From Gibbsiella quercinecans (GTDB lineage: Bacteria; Pseudomonadota; Gammaproteobacteria; Enterobacterales; Enterobacteriaceae), in NCBI RefSeq assembly GCF_002291425.1, contig NZ_CP014136.1, positions 434,001 through 498,000 on the forward strand: a stretch of DNA of 64,000 nt. Reading direction: 5' to 3'. Within the stretch, counting starts at the first letter, position 1, and the number at the start of each line of letters is the position of its first letter. Made by a program: the position numbers and the translations under genes. The notes under the pieces were generated by a model, which did not search any database, had not been told where the DNA came from, and saw only the letters and a program-made list of their open reading frames with translations. Positions 17,280-26,393 of this stretch are shown piece after piece.

Positions 17280-20200
17280 TCACTCCTGTTCCGCCAGTTC
17301 CGCCATTACCTGCCGGAACATATCAAGATAAACCGGGATCTTATAAGGGGCGGACCAGCGGCCGCCGATAGCCTGCGTCATCATGGTTTCCAACACAGCG
17401 GCCGCATGATCGATCACCGCTTTCGTCGGTGGGTTACCCAACAACGCGTCCTCTACCATCGTCAGCCTTTGCGGCTTGCCGAATACGGCGCCATCCACCA
17501 GGCGGCACAGTTCGATATGCTTTTGTACATCTAAGCGAAACAGCGCAGACAGGCTTTGGCGTGTGATATTCACGGCGATACGCCGCCCCAGTTGCAGATA
17601 AAACTGTTGCAGCACGCCCGTTGGCGGGGGCGGTAAGATAATGCGGGTTAACAATTCCCCCGTACGTAACGCTGTACGGTAACCACCAGTAATAAACGAT
17701 TCGAGCGGCACGCGACGGCTGCCACTGACGGTACGCAGCTCAACTTCAGCACCATAGATGATGAGCGGCGGCACAGAGTCCGCGCAGGGCGCAGCATTAA
17801 TGATGTTTCCCCCCACCGTGGCCCGGTTACGCAGTTGCAAAGATCCTATCGTGCGACACGCGGTGACCAGCAGCGGGTAGTCCCGAACCAAACGCGCGTT
17901 GGCCACCAAATCGGTGAAACACATCCCGGCACCAATGCTGAAAGTATCGTTTTCCTCATGAATACAGCGTAATTCGTTCAACCCAGCGATATTCACCAGG
18001 CGTACCGGGGTTGTTTTCAAGCGAGCCTGCACCAGCACATCGGTACCTCCCGCCAATGCCTGTACGCCCTCTTGAGCCAGCAGTACCAATGCCTGTTCCA
18101 AATTGGCGGGCTGGCTGACCGTCAGCGTGTTCAGGCGCTGCACCTGTTTACGCTCACCTTCATGCGCTTGCACTTCGCTCTGCCGCGCCGGTTTTTTCAG
18201 GTTGTAACTCAGCCGTACCTGTTCCAGCGTCAGCGGTAGCGTGCGATTCCAACGGCCAATGGCAAAACTCACCGCATTGTTCAGCGCTGCACCGCCCAGT
18301 TCCAGCACCGGCTCGCCAATCACCTTGGCGCCGTAGGGACCGGCTTTGTCGTGGTTTTCCACCGCAATCACCGTAATATTCGGTATGTCACGAATCGTCG
18401 GCAGCAGGTAGGTATCAAAATTCTCTGATTTAACCTCCCCATTTTCGATATTGAAATCTTCCAGCATGCCGTAGCCGATCATGCCCTGCACCACGCCGCC
18501 ATACACCTGCCCTTCAAAACCGACGCGGTTAACGACCTTGCCCACATCATGCACCGCCGTGATATCCAGCAGAGTGATCTTGCCGGTACGGGTATCGACA
18601 GCCACATCCGCCACCTGACAACCGTATACCCAGGTGAAATAAGGGCTGCCGCATCCCTTTTCCTCGTCCCAGTGAATGGAGGGTGCCACATGCCAGCCGT
18701 AGGCGGAGAGATTAGCGCCGGTGGCTCTGGTGAGCGTAACCACCTGACAAAAATCCATACTGCGGCTCAGGTCAACGCGGTTGAATACTTTACCCTCTCG
18801 CCACATTAGCTCATCAATCCCGCTCGCCCCCAACTGCGTTGCAACGGCGTCAGCCATGCGTCGTTTGATCTTACCTGCCGCGTTGAGCACGGCCTGCCCG
18901 CCCATTAGCGTACCGCGTGACGCCACAGTGGAACCGCCATCGGCGATCATCGCCGTGGCCGGATCGGTAAACATGATCCATGAGAGCGGCAAACCAAAGG
19001 CTTCTGCCGCAATCATCGACATCGCCGTTTGCAGCCCTTGACCATTCTCCGATACCGCTGTGGAGATATTGACGCTGCCATCCGCATTGACCTGAATCAG
19101 CGCTGACGAGGCATCTAATCCCTCGGCACCCAGTGAACATCCCCGGTGGCTTAATGCCAGACCGATGCCGTATTTAATCGGCCCCCCCTGCGCATTCAAC
19201 TGCTGGTAGCGTTCGCGCTTGGCCATAAACCCGACACTGTTAGCTGCTTTCATCAGAACTTCTTCGGCAGATACCCGGTGTTCGCTGAATACCTGTCCTG
19301 CCATACTGGTATCCCCCTGCTTCAGGATATTGCGCTGGCGCAGCTCCAACGGCGACAGTCCGAGCGCGGCGGCCACTTCATCCATCAACGATTCGTTAGC
19401 CAGAATGACCTGCGGCGCCCCGAAACCACGGAACGCCGAGGTGTAGTTGTTATTGGTATACACGCCCGTCACATCCACACGTACATTTGGAATGCGGTAC
19501 GGCCCCGCCGCCTGTACAGAACTACGCCAGGTGACAAACGGCGTTTGCCCGGCGTAGCTACCGCCGTCCGCCAGCACGTCAATCTTGATCGCCTGAATAT
19601 GTGCGTCGTCATCCAGACCAATTTTATATTTCATCTTGTAGGGATGGCGCTTGTAGCTCTCCCGCATCGATTGTTCGCGGTTGTAGGTAAATTTAACCGG
19701 CCGGCCCGTCAAGTGACATAGCAACGCCGCGCGGCACGCCAGATGATCGATAATATCGTCTTTGCCGCCAAAGGAGCCCCCGACGACAGCTCGTTTGACG
19801 TTAACGCGCGCTTGCGGCAGAGCAAGATATTTCGCCACGAAGCCGCGCACGCGATGGGCATTCTGTACCGAACCCGATAGCGTCATGATCTGTTCGTTAT
19901 CATCGAACCAGGCAATGATCGATTCCGGTTCAATGTAGGCATGCTCCTGATACCCCACCTCATATTCCCGCTCAAAAATATGGCTGGAAGCAGCGAAACC
20001 CGCCGCAACATCGCCTTTGATCGTATGGTGGTGATTGATCACGTTGCTGGCGCTGCCGGGATGGATCAGCCGGGCCCCCGGCTTCAGCGCATCATCCACG
20101 CAGGTGATGGGTTCATACGGCGTATAACGCACATGAATCTTATCCGCCGCCAGACAGGCTGACTCATAGCTTTCAGCGGCAATCACGGCAATGACATCGC

Positions 20201-20510
20201 CACGAAAAGCGATGTTCTCGTTCACCAGTGGCGGATAGTCGGCCATCACCACACCAATGTGACTCTCACCGGGAACATCACGCCAAGTGGCGATCTTCAC
20301 CACGCCAGGTACCTGTAATGCCGCACTAAGATCAACCGCCTCCACCCGCCCCGCGGCGATATCTGCATAGCGGCACACGCCGTACAACATGCCTTTCAGG
20401 ACGATATCATCACCGTATACTGCGCTGCCTTTGACCTTGGCCAAGCCATCCACGCGCGGCACTTCATGGCCAACCACTTGCATTTTCATCACGCCTTTCT
20501 CTTCTGCCAT
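17280..20510 (-). CDS. Fused molybdopterin + FAD subunit of an XdhD/XdhAB-like hydroxylase
   Basis: 1076 aa. Residues 1 to about 765 form a molybdopterin subunit (GGSFGGKDD, SAFRGFGAPQ, AYIEPES and KVIGEPVLELGGAA with the catalytic Glu). From about residue 790 to the end there is an FAD-binding subunit (ALAGGTDVLVQARL, RNRATVGGNIINAAPCAD). In E. coli these are two proteins (XdhA and XdhB), or the Mo part is fused to Fe-S (XdhD) with separate YgfM. I chose ATG 20510 for its GAGG 6 nt upstream; the frame is open to 20528. A linker rich in Lys/Glu/Gln joins the halves. The substrate is probably a purine or related N-heterocycle. Confidence 0.9.
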   Translation of the reverse strand: MAEEKGVMKMQVVGHEVPRVDGLAKVKGSAVYGDDIVLKGMLYGVCRYADIAAGRVEAVDLSAALQVPGVVKIATWRDVPGESHIGVVMADYPPLVNENIAFRGDVIAVIAAESYESACLAADKIHVRYTPYEPITCVDDALKPGARLIHPGSASNVINHHHTIKGDVAAGFAASSHIFEREYEVGYQEHAYIEPESIIAWFDDNEQIMTLSGSVQNAHRVRGFVAKYLALPQARVNVKRAVVGGSFGGKDDIIDHLACRAALLCHLTGRPVKFTYNREQSMRESYKRHPYKMKYKIGLDDDAHIQAIKIDVLADGGSYAGQTPFVTWRSSVQAAGPYRIPNVRVDVTGVYTNNNYTSAFRGFGAPQVILANESLMDEVAAALGLSPLELRQRNILKQGDTSMAGQVFSEHRVSAEEVLMKAANSVGFMAKRERYQQLNAQGGPIKYGIGLALSHRGCSLGAEGLDASSALIQVNADGSVNISTAVSENGQGLQTAMSMIAAEAFGLPLSWIMFTDPATAMIADGGSTVASRGTLMGGQAVLNAAGKIKRRMADAVATQLGASGIDELMWREGKVFNRVDLSRSMDFCQVVTLTRATGANLSAYGWHVAPSIHWDEEKGCGSPYFTWVYGCQVADVAVDTRTGKITLLDITAVHDVGKVVNRVGFEGQVYGGVVQGMIGYGMLEDFNIENGEVKSENFDTYLLPTIRDIPNITVIAVENHDKAGPYGAKVIGEPVLELGGAALNNAVSFAIGRWNRTLPLTLEQVRLSYNLKKPARQSEVQAHEGERKQVQRLNTLTVSQPANLEQALVLLAQEGVQALAGGTDVLVQARLKTTPVRLVNIAGLNELRCIHEENDTFSIGAGMCFTDLVANARLVRDYPLLVTACRTIGSLQLRNRATVGGNIINAAPCADSVPPLIIYGAEVELRTVSGSRRVPLESFITGGYRTALRTGELLTRIILPPPPTGVLQQFYLQLGRRIAVNITRQSLSALFRLDVQKHIELCRLVDGAVFGKPQRLTMVEDALLGNPPTKAVIDHAAAVLETMMTQAIGGRWSAPYKIPVYLDMFRQVMAELAEQE

Positions 20511-20518
20511 GACTAACC

Positions 20519-21472
20519 TCATTTGCAACGTGGGTTGCCATCTGCCAGAAGCGCTTCACCCTTGAGCATGGTAATAGGGCCGTACGCATTGGGCTGGCGA
20601 TGCAAGTCGAAATTAAACGTGGTGCGTTTATAGATCTGGCAGAAATCGAGATCGCAGTGTGCGATCGCCACCTCATCGCCTTTGGTGACGCAACTGGCCA
20701 CCACCTCGCCAGAAGGCGCAATAATGCAACTGCCGCCGATATGCTCCACGCCCTCTTCCGTGCCGGCTTTGGCCACGCCGACAACCCAGGTGCCGTTCTG
20801 ATAAGCGCCTGCCTGCATGGAAAGCTGATTATGAAACAGCGACAGGTCATCATGCTCCGGCGCAGGGGCGTTGTGCACCGGGGTGTTATAGCCGATCAAC
20901 ACCATTTCCACGCCCTGTAGCCCCATAACGCGGTAGGTTTCGCACCAGCGGCGATCATTACAAATCGCCATGCCAAACCGGCCGTCAAAGGCGTCAAATA
21001 CCGGAAACTCACTGCCCGGCGTGAAATAACGTTTCTCCAGATGCTGAAACTCACGCCAAGGTTCATATTCACGGTGCCCCGGCAGGTGTACTTTGTGGTA
21101 TTTGCCGACGATGTCACCGTTTTTATCCACCAGAATCGAGGTGTTAAAACGTCGTTTTTTGCCCTGTTCCACGCTCAGTTCGGCGTAGCCCAGACAAAAA
21201 CCCACCTGTAATTCACGCGCCAGATCGAACAGCGGCTGCGTCTCGTTTCCCGGCATGGCCGTTTCGCACCAACCGTCCAACTGCGCTTCATCTTCGATAT
21301 ACCAACGTGGGAAAAAGGTGGTGAGCGCCAGCTCAGGATAAACAATCAGGTCTGCGCCCAGTTGGTGAGCTTCCCGCATCAGGCTCATCAACCGCGCCAC
21401 CACGGCGGCACGGGAATCCTTTTTATTGACCGGCCCTAACTGGCCAATAGCAACATTGACATAACGCGCCAT
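20519..21472 (-). CDS. N-carbamoyl-D-amino-acid hydrolase-like nitrilase-family amidohydrolase
   Basis: 317 aa, very similar in layout to Agrobacterium D-carbamoylase (304 aa). The catalytic triad is at the expected positions: Glu47 (YPELALTTFF), Lys127 (GKYHKVHLPG) and Cys171 (AICNDRRW). The family splits N-carbamoyl-D-amino acids into D-amino acid, CO2 and ammonia. I chose ATG 21472 with GAGGAG 9 nt upstream. It is encoded between an M20 carbamoylase and the fused hydroxylase, and complements hydantoinase HyuA. The natural substrate may instead be an N-carbamoyl or ureido intermediate of purine breakdown. Confidence 0.88.
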   Translation of the reverse strand: MARYVNVAIGQLGPVNKKDSRAAVVARLMSLMREAHQLGADLIVYPELALTTFFPRWYIEDEAQLDGWCETAMPGNETQPLFDLARELQVGFCLGYAELSVEQGKKRRFNTSILVDKNGDIVGKYHKVHLPGHREYEPWREFQHLEKRYFTPGSEFPVFDAFDGRFGMAICNDRRWCETYRVMGLQGVEMVLIGYNTPVHNAPAPEHDDLSLFHNQLSMQAGAYQNGTWVVGVAKAGTEEGVEHIGGSCIIAPSGEVVASCVTKGDEVAIAHCDLDFCQIYKRTTFNFDLHRQPNAYGPITMLKGEALLADGNPRCK

Positions 21473-21502
21473 GTGTATTTTCTCCTCTAAATGCATTCGG
21501 TA

Positions 21503-22738
21503 TCAGGCACGGTCGGCGCGCTGTATCACCACGCCTAGCAGAACGTTCGCACCCGCGATCAAATCCTGCGGTGCCGTAAATTCCTGAATGTTGTGGCTTA
21601 GCCCCGCCCGGCTTGGCACAAAGATCATCCCTGCCGGGCAGATAGCCGCCATGATTTGCGCATCATGCCCGGCGCCGCTCGGCATGCGGCGGGACGGTAA
21701 ACCGCGTTCGCGCACCTGTTCCGCAATCAGCGCTACCATGTCCGATGCAAACCGGGTCGGTTCGAAACGAGCCAGCGTTTTGCGTGACAGCGCTACCCCT
21801 TCCTCTTCTGCCGCCTGTGCGGCAAAGGCCCATAGGCTCTGTTCTGCCTGGCGCAGTACCTGCGCATCGGTATTGCGTAAATCCACCGTCAAGGTCACGA
21901 TTTCGGGGATTACGTTGACCAGATTAGGGTTGAACACCACGTGCCCGACGGTTGCCACCTGATCGCCGCCCAGTTCTTGCGCCAATTGACGGGCGAAAAC
22001 GCCAATGCGGGCAGCTACATACCCGGCATCTCGGCGCAAACGCATCGGCGTGGTGCCCGCATGATTGGAAACACCTTGCAATTGGAATTCGGTCCAAGAG
22101 ATGCCTTGCACACCCTCCACCACCCCAATGGTAAGCCCTTCTTCATCCAGCACCGGTCCTTGCTCGATGTGTAGTTCGACATAGCTGTCCACACGGTTGT
22201 TACCGACCGGAGCCGGGCCGTCATAGCCGATGTTCCGTAGCGCTTCGCCCACGGTAACGCCGTCGATACCGCGCGATTCCAACGCGGCTTCCAGTGACAG
22301 CCCGCCCTGATACACCTGGCTGCCCATCATGTCCGGTTGAAAACGCGAACCTTCTTCGTTGGTAAAAAAGGCGACGGCAAGGGGCCGACGCAGGCGCAAC
22401 CCCGCATCTTTCAACGTAGCAATCACCTCTAATCCAGACAGCACACCGTAGTTGCCGTCATAAAGTCCGCCCGTCGCCACGGTATCAATATGCGAACCCA
22501 TCATCACCGGCGGTGCATCGGTTAAGCCGGCGTAGATGCCAACGGTATTGCCAATAGCATCTATCGTGATATCCAGCCCCAACGCCCGCATGCGCGCAAC
22601 GGCCCAATCCCGTCCCTGCCTGTCTTCATCGCTGAGCGCCAGACGGCACACGCCACCCTGTGGCAACGCCCCAATCGCGCCCAGTTCATATAGCGACGCC
22701 ATCAGGCGTTCGCCGTTAATGTGTAAATCGCTCGTCAT
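21503..22738 (-). CDS. M20-family N-carbamoyl-L-amino-acid hydrolase / ureidohydrolase
   Basis: 411 aa, usual for AmaB/HyuC and allantoate amidohydrolase. Zn-ligand motifs are present: MGSHIDTV, GGLYDGNYGV, FFTNEEGSRF, ELHIEQGP and C-terminal SHNIQEF. The dimerisation-domain motif SNHAGTTPM is intact. These enzymes hydrolyse ureido groups to ammonia and CO2. Substrate (L-carbamoyl amino acid, allantoate or ureidoglycolate type) cannot be fixed from sequence. It lies in the operon after the ABC permease, and may functionally replace YgeY/YgeW of the E. coli-type cluster. Confidence 0.88.
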   Translation of the reverse strand: MTSDLHINGERLMASLYELGAIGALPQGGVCRLALSDEDRQGRDWAVARMRALGLDITIDAIGNTVGIYAGLTDAPPVMMGSHIDTVATGGLYDGNYGVLSGLEVIATLKDAGLRLRRPLAVAFFTNEEGSRFQPDMMGSQVYQGGLSLEAALESRGIDGVTVGEALRNIGYDGPAPVGNNRVDSYVELHIEQGPVLDEEGLTIGVVEGVQGISWTEFQLQGVSNHAGTTPMRLRRDAGYVAARIGVFARQLAQELGGDQVATVGHVVFNPNLVNVIPEIVTLTVDLRNTDAQVLRQAEQSLWAFAAQAAEEEGVALSRKTLARFEPTRFASDMVALIAEQVRERGLPSRRMPSGAGHDAQIMAAICPAGMIFVPSRAGLSHNIQEFTAPQDLIAGANVLLGVVIQRADRA

Positions 22739-22771
22739 AGCATATCTGTCCTCATTTTGGCTGGGCCGTTA

Positions 22772-23527
22772 TCAGCGATGCGCCCAGTGCGTCATCCGTT
22801 TTTCAACAAAGGCGAAGATCTCGTACATCACCACGCCCATCGCACCGATCACGATCAAACCGGCGAACACCAACGCCATATTCATGTTGGAACTTGCAGA
22901 CATCATCAGATAGCCAATACCCAGGTTGGAGGCCACCGTTTCTGAAATGACCGAGCCAACAAACGCCAGCGTGATCGCCACTTTCAATGAGGCAAAGAAG
23001 TAAGGCAGCGAACGGGGCAACCCGACCTTTTTCAGAATGTCGATACGCGAAGCGCCCAGTGAACGCAGCACGTCCTCCATCTCCGGCTCCACGGTGGCAA
23101 GCCCGGTGGCCACATTGACCACTACCGGAAAAAAGGAAATGAGGAAGGCGGTGGCGATAGCCGGCACGGTGCCAATGCCGAACCACACCACCAGCACCGG
23201 GACAAAAGCCACTTTAGGGATAGAATTAAACCCCACCAGCAGCGGGTATACGGATTTATACACCAGCGTGGAGGCGCCCACGGCTACCCCCAACACCAGG
23301 CCGAAGGCAACCGCCAGCACAAAGCCCACCAGCGTGGTATAAAGCGTCTGTAATGAATGGGCGGCAATAGGGCGCCAGTCAGCAATCAATGAACGACCTA
23401 CATCGCTCAGTGAGGGAAACAGGTAGCTGGGAACATTAAGCCCCACCACCACGACCTGCCAGACGACCCCGAGCAGGACCAACAAAGCCCAAGGGGCAAT
23501 CTTGATTAACGTATGGCGAGATATCAC
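22772..23527 (-). CDS. ABC transporter permease (SsuC/TauC family)
   Basis: 251 aa with about six hydrophobic segments. The cytoplasmic ATPase-docking EAA-like loop is EDVLRSLGASRIDILKKVGLP. GTG start at 23527 with GGAG 8 nt upstream. It belongs to the BPD family that imports nitrate, sulfonate, taurine, HMP or hydantoin-type solutes, and pairs with the adjacent ATPase and binding protein. The catabolic genes downstream suggest a heterocycle or ureido substrate. Confidence 0.9.
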   Translation of the reverse strand: MISRHTLIKIAPWALLVLLGVVWQVVVVGLNVPSYLFPSLSDVGRSLIADWRPIAAHSLQTLYTTLVGFVLAVAFGLVLGVAVGASTLVYKSVYPLLVGFNSIPKVAFVPVLVVWFGIGTVPAIATAFLISFFPVVVNVATGLATVEPEMEDVLRSLGASRIDILKKVGLPRSLPYFFASLKVAITLAFVGSVISETVASNLGIGYLMMSASSNMNMALVFAGLIVIGAMGVVMYEIFAFVEKRMTHWAHR

Positions 23528-23541
23528 GATTGGCTCTCCAT

Positions 23542-24318
23542 TTATGCATGATGCTGGGAAGAAATGTGTTCACGCAGTTCGAGCACATAGCGAGAAAAGG
23601 CATCGGTGTAGGCCACCTGAAGATCGCGTGGACGTGGTATCTCGATCTCCCGGCGCGCAATAATCCGCCCTGGACGCGCACTCATCACGTACACGGTATC
23701 GGCCAGAAATACGGCTTCACGCAGATCGTGTGTGACCAGCACCACGGTGAAAGGCGCTTCCTGCCACAGATCTCGGACCATGCACCACAGCTCCTCACGG
23801 GTGAATGCATCCAGCGCGCCGAACGGTTCATCCAACATCAGCAAACGCGGTTTATGGATCAGCGCGCGACAAATAGAGGCACGCTGTTGCATGCCGCCGG
23901 ACAGTTCCCACGGGAATTTGTCTTCATACCCCTCTAGCCCAACGCGTTTGAGCAACGCACGTGCTTGCTCTTCATACTCGCGCCCTTTTTTACGCCGCGT
24001 AGAGCGGTAAGGCTCCACGATCTCCATTGGCAGCATGACGTTTTGCAGCGTAGTGCGCCACGGCAGTAAGTTAGAAGCCTGAAACGCCATTCCGACGCAT
24101 TTCTGCGGCCCCGACACTTCACGCTTATTGACGAAAACGTAGCCCTTGCTTGGCGCGATCAGCCCCGAGGTCAACTTCATGAACGTCGATTTACCACAGC
24201 CGGAAGGGCCGACCAGCGCCACGAATTCATTTTCATTGATACTGAAATTAATATCCTTTATGGCCAGCTGTTCGCTGTTGTATGCCAGGCTGACATTCTC
24301 GAATTTAACGAAGCTCAT
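23542..24318 (-). CDS. ABC transporter ATP-binding protein
   Basis: 258 aa. Walker A GPSGCGKST, signature LSGGMQQR, Walker B LLMLDEPFGALD and the switch His in VTHDLREA are all intact. The SsuB/TauB-like ATPase energises the permease encoded 14 bp downstream. The ATG at 24318 has AGGTGG about 7 nt upstream. Confidence 0.93.
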   Translation of the reverse strand: MSFVKFENVSLAYNSEQLAIKDINFSINENEFVALVGPSGCGKSTFMKLTSGLIAPSKGYVFVNKREVSGPQKCVGMAFQASNLLPWRTTLQNVMLPMEIVEPYRSTRRKKGREYEEQARALLKRVGLEGYEDKFPWELSGGMQQRASICRALIHKPRLLMLDEPFGALDAFTREELWCMVRDLWQEAPFTVVLVTHDLREAVFLADTVYVMSARPGRIIARREIEIPRPRDLQVAYTDAFSRYVLELREHISSQHHA

Positions 24319-24353
24319 TTATCACCACCTGAAATCATGCTGCCTTGAAGAAA

Positions 24354-25394
24354 TTACCGCACTGCGCGATCTGCCGGCGCCGGTAACAACGCGCTGGTGA
24401 ACAACACATCAGCCTTAGGCGTCTCTTTCAAATCGAAGGCGGCAACCACATCGGCGATGGCTTTGTTCAAACGTTGGGCGTCCACATCGCCCAAGCCGTT
24501 TTTCCTGGTCTCCGGCGTCACAACCAGTTGGCCAAACGCCAGCTCCAGGCGGCGGGTTTCCAGCGGCAGGTCAATCAATGAATCCTGCTGTTTGACAAAT
24601 TTGGCTGCGCTGATGGGATCGGCGAGCGTTTCTTGCACGGCTTTATTAAAGGCACGCAAGAAGGCTTTGATGGTATCCGGGTGTTTTTCCAACATCTCTT
24701 TGCTGGCAATAATGGTGTTGCCGTACAGATCGACGCCATATTGCGCATACGGGAAGACAACCAGATCGTCCGCCTTGACCCCGCGCGCTTCCAGATTCAG
24801 CAAATTGGTAAAATAGAAACCGGAAATGGCATCGACGTTTTTACGTACCAGCAGGTTGGCGGTAACGGTAGGATCCGCGGATTGCCAGGTGACCGCATCC
24901 TTGTTTAGCCCCACTTTTCTTGCGAAAGCCGGCCAGGCTTTGCGCGCCGCATCGAATACAGGGGCAGCGATCGTTTTGCCCTGCAAATCTGCCGGCGTTT
25001 TCACCCCAGAACTTTTCAGCAGGAACACGGCGGCCGGAGTGACGTTATACAACATGTAAACACCTTTGATCCCAGTGCCGGGATGCAGAGATTCCTGTTC
25101 GATCAATGCGTTAAAATCAGCAAATGCCATGTCATAGGCACCCGTTGCCACACGGGTCACCGCCCCGGCGGAACCGTTGCCCGAGTCAATCTGTACGTCC
25201 AGCCCTTCCTGAGCGAAATAGCCCTTGGCCTTGGCCATTAAAAATGGGGCCGATGGGCCTTCAAAACGCCAATCGAGCGAAAATTTCACCTTGACGGGAT
25301 CTGCCGCATAGGCCTGTGTGGCTAATACGGATAGAGACAGTAGCGCCGAACAACCCAATTTGTGCATTTTTGCGAATGTGGATGTCAACATCAC
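24354..25394 (-). CDS. ABC transporter periplasmic substrate-binding protein (NMT1/THI5-like)
   Basis: About 346 aa. A signal peptide covers about 1-30, ending TQAYA before ADPVKVKF. The mature protein has the NMT1/SsuA signature (FSLDWRFEGPSAPFLMAKAKGYFAQEGLDV given in part: FLMAKAKGYFAQEGL). Start is GTG 25394 or ATG 25391; GAGGACATTC serves either. This class binds small heterocycles, sulfonates or pyrimidines. It is the first transporter gene after rpiR, 37 bp downstream, and the ligand is probably the pathway substrate. Confidence 0.9.
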   Translation of the reverse strand: MMLTSTFAKMHKLGCSALLSLSVLATQAYAADPVKVKFSLDWRFEGPSAPFLMAKAKGYFAQEGLDVQIDSGNGSAGAVTRVATGAYDMAFADFNALIEQESLHPGTGIKGVYMLYNVTPAAVFLLKSSGVKTPADLQGKTIAAPVFDAARKAWPAFARKVGLNKDAVTWQSADPTVTANLLVRKNVDAISGFYFTNLLNLEARGVKADDLVVFPYAQYGVDLYGNTIIASKEMLEKHPDTIKAFLRAFNKAVQETLADPISAAKFVKQQDSLIDLPLETRRLELAFGQLVVTPETRKNGLGDVDAQRLNKAIADVVAAFDLKETPKADVLFTSALLPAPADRAVR

Positions 25395-25431
25395 GAATGT
25401 CCTCGATTTAGAAAGTCAATGTGTAACAGGA

Positions 25432-26367
25432 TTAACCACGGTTTTTGTCGTCCGCCGATGAGCGCGGAGCAAGCTGATACAGGTCGCCAATCTGCTGATG
25501 AATATCCTCCATGCGTTGCATGCGTTGGCTTGCCTTCTCGGAACAACAGGCCGCCAGCTCGTTGCCGATAAAATTGACCATGCTGATGGCGGCGGTGTAG
25601 GAATCAAAAATATCGCTGTATTTTGCGGCGCAGGGGATGACCACATCAGCCAGCGCGCAGACGTCAGAAACAAGGGTGTTGCTGAGCACCACAATGCGCG
25701 CCTGATAATTTTTCGCCACCCGCACCAGGTGTGGGAGCAACTGGAACTGGCGAGGGAAATCCACGACGAACAGCACGTCCGTCGCGCGGATATCTGCCAG
25801 CACATCGGCAAATTTTGCAGCGGGATCGTTCACCAGTTGCACGTCATTCAATACGTGCGAAAACAGCGATTGAGCGTAGAAAGCAGGCGCATAGCTATTG
25901 CGAAAGCCCAGAACCCAAACGCGCCGCGCATCACGCAACAATTGCACCGCGCGTTCCAGCTCTTCTGACAGGCTATCGCGCTGCATGCCCGCCAGATTTT
26001 CGCGTTCCCGCTCAATATGAACATCAAGCCGTTCGTGTATCGTCATCGGGTGTGGCGTGCGCTGTTCCAGATTGGTGAGCGGCGAATAACCCATCGGTTC
26101 AATACCACGGCACTTCATACGAAATTGGTTGAAATCCTGAAAACCAAGGCGCCGAAATACGCGTGCAGCCGTGGATTTGGAAACACTAGCCAACTGTGCC
26201 AACTCCGTCGCGCTGTAACTCGCCAGCTGATACTGATGCGCAAGAATGACATCCACCAACTTCTTCTCCGCCGGCGATAAAGCGCCGTAGTTCAGGCGGA
26301 TGGCGGTTTGTAACTCACTTAATACGCTTGTGTGTTCTTCTGGTGCGGATAGCGCGTTATTCATCAT
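25432..26367 (-). CDS. RpiR/MurR-family transcriptional regulator
   Basis: 311 aa. The N-terminal RpiR HTH (about 20-95) includes YSATELAQLASVSKSTAARVFRRLGF, here cited as SVSKSTAARVFRRLGF, and a C-terminal SIS domain (about 130-270) has VWVLGFRNSYAP. SIS domains usually bind phosphosugars, but RpiR members also control purine and hydantoin operons. It is the first gene of the ten-gene run ending at mocA. Nested palindromes 27-60 bp upstream are likely autoregulatory operators. The HTH is intact, and SD AGAGGG precedes the start. Confidence 0.9.
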   Translation of the reverse strand: MMNNALSAPEEHTSVLSELQTAIRLNYGALSPAEKKLVDVILAHQYQLASYSATELAQLASVSKSTAARVFRRLGFQDFNQFRMKCRGIEPMGYSPLTNLEQRTPHPMTIHERLDVHIERERENLAGMQRDSLSEELERAVQLLRDARRVWVLGFRNSYAPAFYAQSLFSHVLNDVQLVNDPAAKFADVLADIRATDVLFVVDFPRQFQLLPHLVRVAKNYQARIVVLSNTLVSDVCALADVVIPCAAKYSDIFDSYTAAISMVNFIGNELAACCSEKASQRMQRMEDIHQQIGDLYQLAPRSSADDKNRG

Positions 26368-26393
26368 GCCCTCTGTCTACGTGATACTTAGCG

